Of a stretch of DNA of 64,000 bases, positions 15,056-23,642 are shown piece by piece. A model generated the notes under the pieces. The model was not told where the DNA came from. It was given only the letters and a program-made list of their open reading frames with translations, and did not search any database. The DNA is from JAKEFM01 sp035695825. GTDB taxonomy: Bacteria > Planctomycetota > UBA1135 > JAKEFM01. Both the position numbers and the translations under genes were made by a program. How positions within the stretch are numbered: position 1 is the stretch's first letter; every line of letters begins with the position of its first letter. Location: NCBI GenBank assembly GCA_035695825.1, contig DASRRH010000026.1:310001-374000 (forward strand). The letters are read 5' to 3'.

Positions 15056-15089
15056 TTTCGTCTCCGCCCCCTGAACGCAGGAGAAGTCC

Positions 15090-15665
15090 GTGGCGATCCG
15101 CGCAACCGAGATCCGGAAGGGGATGGTCCTCCTCCACGAGCGCGACTACTGCCTCGTCCTCGACTACCAGCACATCACGCCGGGGAACTGGAGGGCGATC
15201 CACCAGGTGAAGATGCGGAACCTCCGGACGGGGAGCCAGGTGCAACTCCGGCTCGGCTCCACCGACACGGTCGAGGTCGCCTACCTCGAGAAGCACGCCT
15301 GCGAGTACCTCTACAAGGAGGGGCGCGAGGGGTACGTGTTCATGAACACGGAGTCCTACGAGCAGTTCAAGCTCCCCGCGGCGGTGATCGGCGAGTCGAT
15401 GCGCTTCGTCACGGAGAACTCCCCCGTGACGGTGACGTTCCACGGCACGACCCCGATCTCCCTCGAGCTCCCCTCCTCGGTCGTCCTCAAGGTGGTCGAG
15501 TCCGAGCACGCGGTGAAGGGGGACACCGTCTCGAACATCCAGAAGACGGCGAAGGTGGAGACCGGCTTCGAGCTCAAGGTCCCGATGCACGTCCAGGTCG
15601 GGGACCGGATCAAGGTGAACACGGAGACCGGGGAGTTCCTCTCGCGGGCGAAGGAAGGGGAGTAG
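15090..15665 (+). CDS. efp: Elongation factor P with asparagine at the modification site
   Basis: EF-P helps ribosomes through polyproline. The 191-residue product has the three-barrel layout: KOW-like N-domain (1-65), OB domain I (about 66-128, GYVFMNTESYEQF) and domain II (about 129-188, VSNIQKTAKVETGFELKVPMHVQVGD). The tip loop of the N-domain reads PGNWRA (31-36). Aligning PG with the usual PGKG places Asn33 where E. coli has Lys34, so lysylation, hypusination and rhamnosylation at that residue are ruled out. The GTG start has a good AGGAG site 6 bases upstream. No EpmA/B/C or EarP is in the window. Confidence 0.95.
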   Translation: MAIRATEIRKGMVLLHERDYCLVLDYQHITPGNWRAIHQVKMRNLRTGSQVQLRLGSTDTVEVAYLEKHACEYLYKEGREGYVFMNTESYEQFKLPAAVIGESMRFVTENSPVTVTFHGTTPISLELPSSVVLKVVESEHAVKGDTVSNIQKTAKVETGFELKVPMHVQVGDRIKVNTETGEFLSRAKEGE

Positions 15666-15689
15666 GGCGGGGCCTCGCCAGGCCGGTCC

Positions 15690-16895
15690 TTGTCCACCCG
15701 CCGCGCCGGCCGTCGGCTCTTCCTCTCGCTCGGCGCCCTCCTCCTCCTCGACCTCGGCCTCTCCCTCTCCGCGATCCGGGACGGCCTCTTCCTCGGCCGG
15801 CCCCTCCCCCCCTTCGGCGCCACGACCCACCCGCGCCAGCGGGCCTGGCTCGCGGCGGAGCGCGCCTCTCGGGGGACGAAAGCGCCCCCCGAGGGGACCG
15901 GTATCTTCGACCCGGAGCTCGGGTGGACGAACCGGCCGTCGAGCCGCAGTCCGAACGGAAGGGAGACGATCGACGCCCTCGGCGCGCGCGGCCCGCGCGC
16001 GTACGCGCGGGTCAAGCCCGAGGGGGTGCTGCGGCTCCTCTGCTTCGGCGACTCCTTCACCTTCGGCGCCGAGGTCGCGGACCCGGAGGCCTGGCCGTCG
16101 CAGCTCGAGGCGATCGACCCGCGGATCGAGGCAGTCAACTTCGGGGTCGGCGGCTACGGGACCGACCAGGCGCTCCTCCGCTTCCGCCGCGAGGGGCGAG
16201 ACCTCGGCGCCGACGCGGTCCTGATCGGATTCCTCCTCGAGAACGTGGGCCGGAACGTCAACCGCTACCGGCCCCTCTATTACCCCGCGACCGCCGTCCC
16301 CGCCGCGAAGCCGCGGTTCGTTCTCGGCGGAGGAGGCCTCGGGCTCCTCCCCCAGCCCTTCTCCACGCGGGAGGAGTTCGTGGACGCCGTCGCGGAGGGA
16401 TCCGTCCTCGCGCGGCTCGCGGAGGGGGAGTCCTGGTCCTCCGCGGCCCCGCCCGGCCCGCTCCGATTCTCCTCCGTCGCGCGCCTCGCCGCCGCCGGCC
16501 TCGCCTACTCCGCCCGCCAGGCGCGCCGCCTCCTGCTCGACGAGCAAGGGGAGCCGTTCCGCGTGACCGTCGCCCTCCTCGAGAGCTTCCATCGCGAAGC
16601 GCGCGCCGCGGGAGCCCGGGAAGCGCTCGTCCTCGTCTTCCCCCGGGAGGAGGAGATGAACGCGCTCGTTCGCGGGGAAGACCGTTACTGGAAGGGGCTC
16701 CTCGGCGCGCTCGCCGCTCGATCGATCCCCTTCCTCGACCTCTCGGAGGAGCTCGCGCCCGCCCATCGCGCGTCGCGGGGAGGGGGGGATGCGGAGGGCG
16801 TCTTCCGCGCGGGACACCTCTCCCCCACCGGGAACCGCATCGTCGCTCGCGCCGTCTTCGAGCGGGTCGCGCGGCTCCTCGAGCCCCCACGCTGA
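15690..16895 (+). CDS. Membrane-anchored SGNH/GDSL-type hydrolase-like protein
   Basis: A 401-residue protein with an N-terminal membrane anchor (residues 9-28), then an SGNH-like domain. The nucleophile block FGDSFTFGAEV is near residue 115, GVGGYGTDQA near 155 and the His block GHLSPTGNRI near 375. SGNH enzymes act as esterases or O-acetyl transfer partners on glycans. The window's many glycan genes make that plausible, but the substrate is unknown. The start is TTG, since no better start precedes the anchor. It converges on the GT gene at 16920. Confidence 0.72.
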   Translation: MSTRRAGRRLFLSLGALLLLDLGLSLSAIRDGLFLGRPLPPFGATTHPRQRAWLAAERASRGTKAPPEGTGIFDPELGWTNRPSSRSPNGRETIDALGARGPRAYARVKPEGVLRLLCFGDSFTFGAEVADPEAWPSQLEAIDPRIEAVNFGVGGYGTDQALLRFRREGRDLGADAVLIGFLLENVGRNVNRYRPLYYPATAVPAAKPRFVLGGGGLGLLPQPFSTREEFVDAVAEGSVLARLAEGESWSSAAPPGPLRFSSVARLAAAGLAYSARQARRLLLDEQGEPFRVTVALLESFHREARAAGAREALVLVFPREEEMNALVRGEDRYWKGLLGALAARSIPFLDLSEELAPAHRASRGGGDAEGVFRAGHLSPTGNRIVARAVFERVARLLEPPR

Positions 16896-16919
16896 TCCGT
16901 CCGGGCTCGGCCCGTCGCC

Positions 16920-18422
16920 CTACTCTTCCTTCCGCAGGAGCGCCCACTCGCTGGCGGCCCCCCGACCGACGGGCCTCCACCCAGGAAGGGGACGACCTCC
17001 CCTCCTCGCCCCTTCGAGGAAGGGCGCCGCGCGGACCTCCCGATCCCCGACGAACAAGAACTCGACGTTCCCCTCCCGGAGTGCCGCGTAGAAGGCGGCC
17101 TCGTCCGGCGCCGCGGCCGGCCACATGCTCTCGGTCCCGGAGAGGCCCGCGAGGTGCGGCTTGCGCGCGGCGAGGACGGTCGGCTCTCCGGCCGTTTCCG
17201 CCCGCAGGAGCTCGGCGACGCGCAGCAACTCGACGGGCTCGCTGGAAACGTACTCGCGGAGTTTCCACGCGGCCGTCGCGAGGAGGGAGAGGGGCACGAG
17301 AAGGGCGAGGGTCCGCCGGATGCGTCGCGTTCGACTCTCCTCCCCCCTTCGACGGGTGAATCGGAACAGACCCCGTGCCACGAAGAAGTAGGCGAAGGGG
17401 AGGAGGGGGACGAGCAGACGGCTCGAATGCGGCGCGAGGCAAAGGGGGAGGAAGGCGAGCAGGAACCCGAGGGCCATCCGTCGCGCCGGCCCCTTTTCCT
17501 CGGCATCGCTTTCCGGGACGAGAAGCGGCCCGAGCCCGAAGGGCTGGATCCCCGCCCACGCCAGATTGAGGAGCACCGCGAGCCCCTTCGAGAGAACTCG
17601 CCCGAGCGCCTCGACCGGCCGGGAGAGGAGGACGTCCGCCAAGCGAGGGAACCGGCGCGCCGCCTCGAGGAGGTCCTCCTGGTCTCCAACGTCCCGGCCA
17701 TACAGCGCGGAGGCGGCGACGAGGTGGAGGTGACTGGCCAGGGGATGGCCGTTCCATCGCCAGTTGAGGAACCACCACCAGCCCGAGGCCACGAGGAAGC
17801 CCCCGACGAGGGTCGCGAGCCGGCCGATCCTGCGTCCGATCCTCTCCCGCTCGACGCGCGAGCCGAGCGCGATCCAGCCTCCCCATGCGAGGAGGAATGC
17901 GCCGTTGTACCGGACGAGCGTGGCCCACCCCGCGAGGAGCCCGGCGACGAAGAACGCCCTCCCCTGCCCGCGGTCCAAGCAGAGGAGCGCAGCCGCCGTC
18001 CCGAGGACCAGGGCGAGGAAGAAGGCCTCCGTGCTCGCGAGGACTCCGAACCGCCCTGCGCCGAACAGGGTGAGCGCCTGGAGCCAGAGCCCCGCCTCCG
18101 GATGCAACGCCCGTTTCCCGATCAGGAAGGCGAGGAGCCCGGCGACCACGAGGCTGCCCACCGAGAGGAGCTTGGCCGTCTCGAAGGGGTCGCCGAGGGC
18201 CGCGCTCAGCGCGCCGAGGACGAGCGGATACCCGGGACCGTTGAATCCGAAGAACCGGGGCTCCCCGGCGAGCAGCGCCCGGGACTCCGGCAGGTAACGC
18301 CCGTAGAAGTCCGCCTCCGTGTCGTAGCCGCCGAGCTCGTGTTCTCGGGCAACGAGGAGCAGGCCGACGGCGACGATCGCCGAGATCGCGAGGGCGATCC
18401 CCAGCGGAGGGAGGCGCTTCAT
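16920..18422 (-). CDS. GT-C-type membrane glycosyltransferase
   Basis: A 500-residue polytopic protein with about ten membrane helices and a C-terminal soluble part of about 130 residues. The first loop contains the acidic pattern GGYDTEADFYGRY expected for GT-C enzymes that use polyprenyl-phosphate sugars. FNGPGYPLVLG and RYNGAFLLAWGGW recall the PMT/GT39-related families. It is 166 bases after another GT-C gene. Donor and acceptor are unknown. Confidence 0.75.
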   Translation of the reverse strand: MKRLPPLGIALAISAIVAVGLLLVAREHELGGYDTEADFYGRYLPESRALLAGEPRFFGFNGPGYPLVLGALSAALGDPFETAKLLSVGSLVVAGLLAFLIGKRALHPEAGLWLQALTLFGAGRFGVLASTEAFFLALVLGTAAALLCLDRGQGRAFFVAGLLAGWATLVRYNGAFLLAWGGWIALGSRVERERIGRRIGRLATLVGGFLVASGWWWFLNWRWNGHPLASHLHLVAASALYGRDVGDQEDLLEAARRFPRLADVLLSRPVEALGRVLSKGLAVLLNLAWAGIQPFGLGPLLVPESDAEEKGPARRMALGFLLAFLPLCLAPHSSRLLVPLLPFAYFFVARGLFRFTRRRGEESRTRRIRRTLALLVPLSLLATAAWKLREYVSSEPVELLRVAELLRAETAGEPTVLAARKPHLAGLSGTESMWPAAAPDEAAFYAALREGNVEFLFVGDREVRAAPFLEGARRGGRPLPGWRPVGRGAASEWALLRKEE

Positions 18423-18588
18423 CGCGGTGCATCCACCGTCCGGCCCGTTCCCTTCTCCGCGACCGCGACGGAGATCGGCCCAGGCGAATGGGTAGCGAGG
18501 CCGGTGACCCGCGACAGGATGTCGACGCCGAGGAAGCGGGCGCGGAGGAGACGAGACGAAGGGTCCGGGAGGGGAAGGATCCTCCGGA

Positions 18589-20079
18589 TCAGGGCTCCTC
18601 CAGGTACACCTTGACCCCGAGGTCGTCCGTCACGATCCGCCGGGGCCACTCCGCCACGAGCCGCGCGCGCTCGCGCAGCCGCGCGCGGAAGCGGGTTCGC
18701 AGCGGCCCGGGCCAGTCGTCGAGGTCGGCGTCGTTCACGATGTACCAGAGGCGCCCGCGCTCCGGCGCCCCCCGCTCGAACTCCTCCAGCGTGTACGCGG
18801 AGAGCCAGAACGCCCGGGTCGGCTCCCGAAGCCGGCTCGAGCCGGGGTTCAGGTAGAACTCGACGATGGGCGCCTGCGTGGAGGCGATCGCGTCCCCGTC
18901 GCGCGCGCCCTCCCGGACCGCCGCGCACGCCTCCCGCCAAGACGCCCGGTGCCCTGCGTGCGGGCCGAAGTAGAGGACCGTCTCGCCGAGTAGGTCCGCG
19001 GCCACCGCCGCGAGGATCCCGGCCGCGAGGAGCCGGCGCCCCGCGCGGGCGACCTCGAGGGCCCCCCAGGCGACGAGGGTGATCAGAGCGGGGAGCGTGT
19101 AGACGATGTACTGCGCGTTCGCGCGCGCGAAGAAGGAGGCGAGGAGGCCTCCGCCGATCGGTCCGAACGAGGCGAGGGTGAGGAAGAGCGCTCCGCGGTG
19201 GCGAACGCGGATGCCCTCGAGGGCGGCGAACGCGGCCGCCGCGAGAAGAGCGGGCCGGGCCCAGAAGGCGACCGTCGCGAGGAAGAGGGCCGGCGAGGGG
19301 CTCTTCGTCGGGTTGCTCCGATAGCTGAGGAACGTGTCCCGGAGCAGGGGGACGAGCAGGACCCCGAGGACCAGGCCGGTCGCGACGAGAGCGCCCGTGC
19401 GCACGCGCGTGAAGCGGACCTTCCCCCGGAAGCCGCTCAACCCCGCGAAGAAGAGGGGGGCGGGGATGAGGGAGACGCCGAGCAGTCCCGCGCTCGGATG
19501 GGTCGCGACGGCGACGGCGAGCAGGGTCCCTCCCGGAAGGAAGAAGCGGAGCCTCGCCCGGTCGAGTCCGAGGAAGAGGAAGCCGAGCGCGGCGACGACG
19601 AGGAGGACGAGGAGGGCGTAGTAGCGCGCGAACTGCGACCAGTAGACGTGCCAGGGGGCGATCGCGAGGCCGGCGGCCCCGAGGAGCGCCGCTCCGCTTC
19701 CCACGACCGGGGAGAAGGCGAGGGCCGCGAGCGGCACCGTGAGTGCGCCGACGAGGGCCGGGCCGATCCGCGCCTCGAACTCCGTCACCGGTCCCTTGGC
19801 GCCGAGGACGAGCCGCTCGAAGGCGTACCCGACCGGGAAGCGAAGCCTCGCCCCGTCGTCGCGACCGAGCGCGTGGATCGCGTCGTGGATCGTGAAGGCC
19901 TCGTCCGTCTCGAGGCTCCACTCGCCGAGCCGGGCCAGCCGGACTCCCGCGGCGAGGACGCCGACCAGGAGGCATCCGGCGAGGAACGCGCCGGGGCTCC
20001 TCCCCTCCTCCCGCGTCGCGACCGGCGCCACGGGCGCGGGGGCGTCGAGAGCCCCGCGGACGATCCCGAGGAACGACAC
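18589..20079 (-). CDS. GT39/ArnT-like membrane glycosyltransferase
   Basis: A 496-residue polytopic protein (about 11 helices) followed by a soluble C-terminal region. The first periplasmic loop has WSLETDEAFTIHDA, the acidic catalytic pattern of GT-C enzymes, and APWHVYWSQFARYYA matches the typical second block of this family. The GTG start at 20079 is 5 bases after the radical-SAM stop. Upstream in-frame sequence lies wholly inside that gene, so I rejected longer starts. Confidence 0.8.
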   Translation of the reverse strand: MSFLGIVRGALDAPAPVAPVATREEGRSPGAFLAGCLLVGVLAAGVRLARLGEWSLETDEAFTIHDAIHALGRDDGARLRFPVGYAFERLVLGAKGPVTEFEARIGPALVGALTVPLAALAFSPVVGSGAALLGAAGLAIAPWHVYWSQFARYYALLVLLVVAALGFLFLGLDRARLRFFLPGGTLLAVAVATHPSAGLLGVSLIPAPLFFAGLSGFRGKVRFTRVRTGALVATGLVLGVLLVPLLRDTFLSYRSNPTKSPSPALFLATVAFWARPALLAAAAFAALEGIRVRHRGALFLTLASFGPIGGGLLASFFARANAQYIVYTLPALITLVAWGALEVARAGRRLLAAGILAAVAADLLGETVLYFGPHAGHRASWREACAAVREGARDGDAIASTQAPIVEFYLNPGSSRLREPTRAFWLSAYTLEEFERGAPERGRLWYIVNDADLDDWPGPLRTRFRARLRERARLVAEWPRRIVTDDLGVKVYLEEP

Positions 20080-20084
20080 GGGGG

Positions 20085-22739
20085 CTAGGGCGCCCCCGCC
20101 CCGCAGAGGGCGTCCGCTCCTTCGAGGACGTAGCCGAGCGCCTCGGGAGATCCTCTCCCGCCGAGGGCGCGGAGGAGAGCGGTCCACTCGAAACTCTCCC
20201 GGGCGAGGACGACGGCCCTTCCGTCCCCGTCCACTTCGATCGACAGGAGGTCGCGCGACTTTCCCGATCCGGGATGCGTGCGGAAGAGCCTCCCCCCTCC
20301 CGCTCCCCTCCGTTCCTCGTGCTTGAAGCTCCCCTGCCGGAGGAAGGCGCGCACCGTCGAGGGAACGTCCCCGCTCGCCGGGAGGGCGATCCGCCAGGCG
20401 TCGACCCGCCGCTCCGCGTCCTCGACGCCGACGAAGGAGCACCAGGAGACCCCGGTCCCGCGCTCCCGGAGGATCGCCTGGATCCGCTCAGGCTCGACCG
20501 GGGGCGCGAAGAGGAGATCGACGAGGAGGAGCCCGTGGAGGCGCGGGAGCCCGGGCGAGGTGCCGCGCGGACGCACGTAGCGAGGGAGGAGCGCGGCGTC
20601 TCCCCGGAGGATCGCCCGGGCGAGGCTCGCCGCGATCGCCTCCCGCGGGACCGAGGCCGCGAGGGCCTCGAGGCGGAGGGCGACGCGGACCGCCTGCGCG
20701 GGGCGCCTCGCGAGGCTCTCCTTCTCCCATCCGGGCGGGGGCGGCGCCGCGACGTGGCGCCGGACGATCGCCCGGATCTGGAAGGGCTCCTCGCACGCCT
20801 CGCAGCGGGTGCAATGGCCGCGCGCGCCGGGACGGTCGAGGCAGTAGCCGAGGTCCCGGAACCGCTCGGAGGCCCGCGCCGTGAGGTGGATGAAGGCGGG
20901 GGCGACCCCCAAGTGGATGTCGCTCCAGGGGAGGCAGTCCCCCGGCTCGGCCGCTCCCGTGAACCGGGTCGGATCGATCCCGAGCGCGGCGATCCGCTCG
21001 CGGAAGCGCCGGGCGGTCCGCTCGGGGATCCTCCCGTAGTAGACGAACCGGTCCTCGAGCGAGGAGGCGAGGAGCGGGCCCTGCAGGCGCCGGTCCCCGC
21101 GGAGGAGGTAGGCCGAGACCTCGTTCTCCCCCTCCGCCACCGCGCAGCGGAACTCGGCCCCGCGGCGGGCGCAGACGCGCGCGATCCGGCGCACGATCGG
21201 GTCGCGCTCGGGGGGGATCGAGCGGCAGGGGAGGTACTGGCTCGGCGTGTTCGGCATCGCGACGAGGGGGGTCACGTTCACGATGAGCCTCGTCGGTCCC
21301 CCCCCCGCCTCCCCCCGCGCGCCGCCGAGGGCCCCCGCGACGTCCGCGAGCAGGGTTTCGAGCTCGCGGAAATCCTCCTCCTCCTCGAGCCCCGTGACGA
21401 TCGTGAAGATCTTGAGCTCCCGCAGGCTCCCCGTGTCCCCGAGCCTCCGGCACGCCTGGAGCACGTCCGCCGTCGGGAGCGACTTCTGGAGGAACGCGCG
21501 CAGGCGCTCGGAGATCCCCTCGAGCCCGCAGGTGACGGAGTTCTTCCCCGCGGCCGCCTCGACGGAGGCCATCGCCGCGTCGTGCGCGAGGATGTCGAAG
21601 CGCTGGGACTTCATCGCGACGCGCGCGACCTCGCGGGCGGCCGCCGGCACGAGGGCGTGGAATCCCCCGTGCATGTTGAAGTTCAGGGAGAAGAGGTTGA
21701 CCGTGTGGAGCCCCTGGTTCGCCTTCGCGCGTCGGATCGATTCGAGGAGGTCCGCCGCGCTGCGCTCGCGGTAGGGCTTAAGCTCCCAACCCTCCCGGCA
21801 GAAGGAGCAGTTGGCCGGGCACCCCCGGTCGATCTCGACCGAGGCGACGCCCGCGGCCTCCGCGTCGAAGGGGACGAACCCCTCCTCGAGCGTGCGGACC
21901 CCCGCGAGGCGCGGGAGGGTGCTCTTCCGCAAGGGGAGGGGCGCGGAGGGGTCGACCTTCTCGATCCCTGCGAGCCGGTCGCCCTCGAAGACCTGCCTGT
22001 AGCGGTCGGCCTCGTAGTAGCCGGGAACGCGCGCGCGCCACTGCGCGAGCACCTCCTCCTTCCCCTTCCCGGCGGCTCGCACCTCGCCGAGGATCCGGAG
22101 GAGGAGGGGCCAAGCCCCTTCCCCTTCCCCCACCACGACCGCGTCGAGGAGGGAAGCGCCGGGCTCGACGCCGTGGAGGACCGAGGTCGAGGAGGCGTTC
22201 GCGCCTCCGAGGACGAGGAAGGGCACCCGCTCCTCGCCCAAGCGCTCCGCCTTGCGGAGCGGGATCCCGGAGGCGCGGAGGAGGAGAGGGAGGTTCAGGA
22301 GTTCCTGGGCGATCGAGTTCGAGATCCCGAGGACGTCGAAGTCCCTCGCCGGACGCTTCGTCGTCGTGCCGAAGAGCGGGGGGATCCCCCCCTCGAGCAT
22401 GGCGGCGTATTCCGGGGGAGGAGGGAGGTAGGCGAAGTCGACGAAGGTCCCCTCGACCTCCCGGGCGAGCTGCGCGAGGAGGGGGTGGGTCATCGAGTCG
22501 GCGACGTCGCGGTAGGTCGAGAGGCGGACGACGAGGACGCGGACCGCGGAGGCGTCCCATTCCTCGGGGGCCTGGGTTCCCGCCTCCCCTCCGAGGAGCC
22601 AGGGGGCGCCCCGTTCCTCGATCCAGCCGCGGCACCAGTCGAGGACTCTCGGGCGGCCGGCGGAGGGGGAGGAAGCGGGGGGCGGGAACATCGGCGACGG
22701 TTGGAGGCCAAGGATAGGTCTTGTGGCCCGGGGCGGCAA
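20085..22739 (-). CDS. B12-binding-type radical SAM protein, function unknown
   Basis: An 884-residue protein. Residues about 65-240 look like a cobalamin-binding-type Rossmann domain (RVLVVRLSTYRDV, FVDFAYLP, VLGISNSIAQELLNLP, FLVLGGANASS, VVVGEGEGAWP), though no clear DXHXXG cobalamin motif is seen. A radical SAM domain follows with C307, C311 and C314 (CPANCSFC). A later segment has LPWSDIHLGV and a Cys cluster CTRCEAC near 640, as in the B12-binding radical SAM proteins of the TIGR03960 type, and could hold an extra Fe-S cluster or zinc. The C-terminal 200 residues are unlike anything I recognise. It is tightly coupled to a LOG-family gene and two glycosyltransferases. Confidence 0.82.
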   Translation of the reverse strand: MPPRATRPILGLQPSPMFPPPASSPSAGRPRVLDWCRGWIEERGAPWLLGGEAGTQAPEEWDASAVRVLVVRLSTYRDVADSMTHPLLAQLAREVEGTFVDFAYLPPPPEYAAMLEGGIPPLFGTTTKRPARDFDVLGISNSIAQELLNLPLLLRASGIPLRKAERLGEERVPFLVLGGANASSTSVLHGVEPGASLLDAVVVGEGEGAWPLLLRILGEVRAAGKGKEEVLAQWRARVPGYYEADRYRQVFEGDRLAGIEKVDPSAPLPLRKSTLPRLAGVRTLEEGFVPFDAEAAGVASVEIDRGCPANCSFCREGWELKPYRERSAADLLESIRRAKANQGLHTVNLFSLNFNMHGGFHALVPAAAREVARVAMKSQRFDILAHDAAMASVEAAAGKNSVTCGLEGISERLRAFLQKSLPTADVLQACRRLGDTGSLRELKIFTIVTGLEEEEDFRELETLLADVAGALGGARGEAGGGPTRLIVNVTPLVAMPNTPSQYLPCRSIPPERDPIVRRIARVCARRGAEFRCAVAEGENEVSAYLLRGDRRLQGPLLASSLEDRFVYYGRIPERTARRFRERIAALGIDPTRFTGAAEPGDCLPWSDIHLGVAPAFIHLTARASERFRDLGYCLDRPGARGHCTRCEACEEPFQIRAIVRRHVAAPPPPGWEKESLARRPAQAVRVALRLEALAASVPREAIAASLARAILRGDAALLPRYVRPRGTSPGLPRLHGLLLVDLLFAPPVEPERIQAILRERGTGVSWCSFVGVEDAERRVDAWRIALPASGDVPSTVRAFLRQGSFKHEERRGAGGGRLFRTHPGSGKSRDLLSIEVDGDGRAVVLARESFEWTALLRALGGRGSPEALGYVLEGADALCGAGAP

Positions 22740-22742
22740 AAC

Positions 22743-23513
22743 TCAGGGGGCCCTCTCCGCCCGGGCGCGCGCGACCGTGGCGTGTCCGTTCCCCTGCGGC
22801 GCCCCTCCCCGGAGGATCCGTCGGCACGCCTCCTCCCAGCCGGCGGCCGCGGCGAGGCGGACCTTGTGACAGGCCTCGATCCGGTCGGCCGCCTCCTCCG
22901 GGTCGTCCGTGAGGAAGAAGAGCTCCGCGTCCTCCGGGGAGATCATGCCGGCCCGGCGCATCGGGCCCCGGATCCACTCGACGAGGGGGGCGTAGTGGCG
23001 CCGGCCGAGCAGGACGATCGGGGAGCGCTCCATCTTTCCCGTCTGGACGAGGGTCAGCGCCTCGAAGAACTCGTCCATCGTTCCAAAGCCGCCGGGGAGG
23101 TAGACGAAGGCGCTCGCGTAGCGGGCGAAGAGGACCTTCCGGACGAAGAAGTAGCGGCACGTGAGCGCGATGTCCTGGTAGCCGTTCGCGGCCTGCTCGA
23201 GCGGCAGGTCGATGTTGAGCCCGACCGAGACCCCTCCTCCCTTCTTCGCCCCGCGGTTCGCGGCCTCCATGACGCCGGGACCGCCCCCCGTCACGACGGC
23301 GAAGCCGCGGCGCGCGAGGAGTTCCGCGAGGGCGAGCCCCAGCCGGTAGGGAAGGCTCCCCCGCGGCGCCCGCGCGCTCCCGAAGATCGAGACCGCGGGC
23401 CCAAGCTCGCGGAGGGCCTCGAAGCCCTCCACGAACTCCCCCAGCACCTTGAAGACGAGCCAGGTATCGGAGCCCTTGCGGCGGGACAGCTCTTCGGCGG
23501 AGAGACGGGACAT
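22743..23513 (-). CDS. LOG-family protein (nucleoside 5'-monophosphate phosphoribohydrolase-like)
   Basis: A 256-residue Rossmann-fold protein of the LOG ('lysine decarboxylase') family. GGGPGVMEA and PGGFGTMDE are the signature motifs for cutting N6-modified AMP or other nucleotides. The ATG at 23513 (MSRLSAEELSRRKGSD) is preferred over an earlier in-frame start at 23627, which would run through a palindrome. The radical SAM gene begins 3 bases after its stop. The real substrate is unknown. Confidence 0.88.
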   Translation of the reverse strand: MSRLSAEELSRRKGSDTWLVFKVLGEFVEGFEALRELGPAVSIFGSARAPRGSLPYRLGLALAELLARRGFAVVTGGGPGVMEAANRGAKKGGGVSVGLNIDLPLEQAANGYQDIALTCRYFFVRKVLFARYASAFVYLPGGFGTMDEFFEALTLVQTGKMERSPIVLLGRRHYAPLVEWIRGPMRRAGMISPEDAELFFLTDDPEEAADRIEACHKVRLAAAAGWEEACRRILRGGAPQGNGHATVARARAERAP

Positions 23514-23602
23514 GGAAGGGGGGGACTCCGGGCCGGGGAGGCTCGAAGGGGGCTCCAAGGGATCGGCCGGAAGGGGCTCCGAAGGTGAGCCCTGTCCCCT
23601 GG

Positions 23603-23620
23603 TTCTCCGTCCGCGGAGAA
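23603..23620. repeat. 18-bp palindrome between divergent genes
   Basis: TTCTCCG, 4 bases, CGGAGAA. It lies between the divergent LOG-family and M14 peptidase genes, 22 bases before the latter's ATG. It could be an operator serving either gene. Confidence 0.45.
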
Positions 23621-23642
23621 TCCCCACCGCGACCGAACCGGG

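Noticed and set aside
13331..17359. Long plus-strand frame running across rpoN, the deoxyhypusine-synthase homologue and efp
   Set aside because: Arg/Pro-rich low-complexity translation without domains; the real genes lie in other frames.
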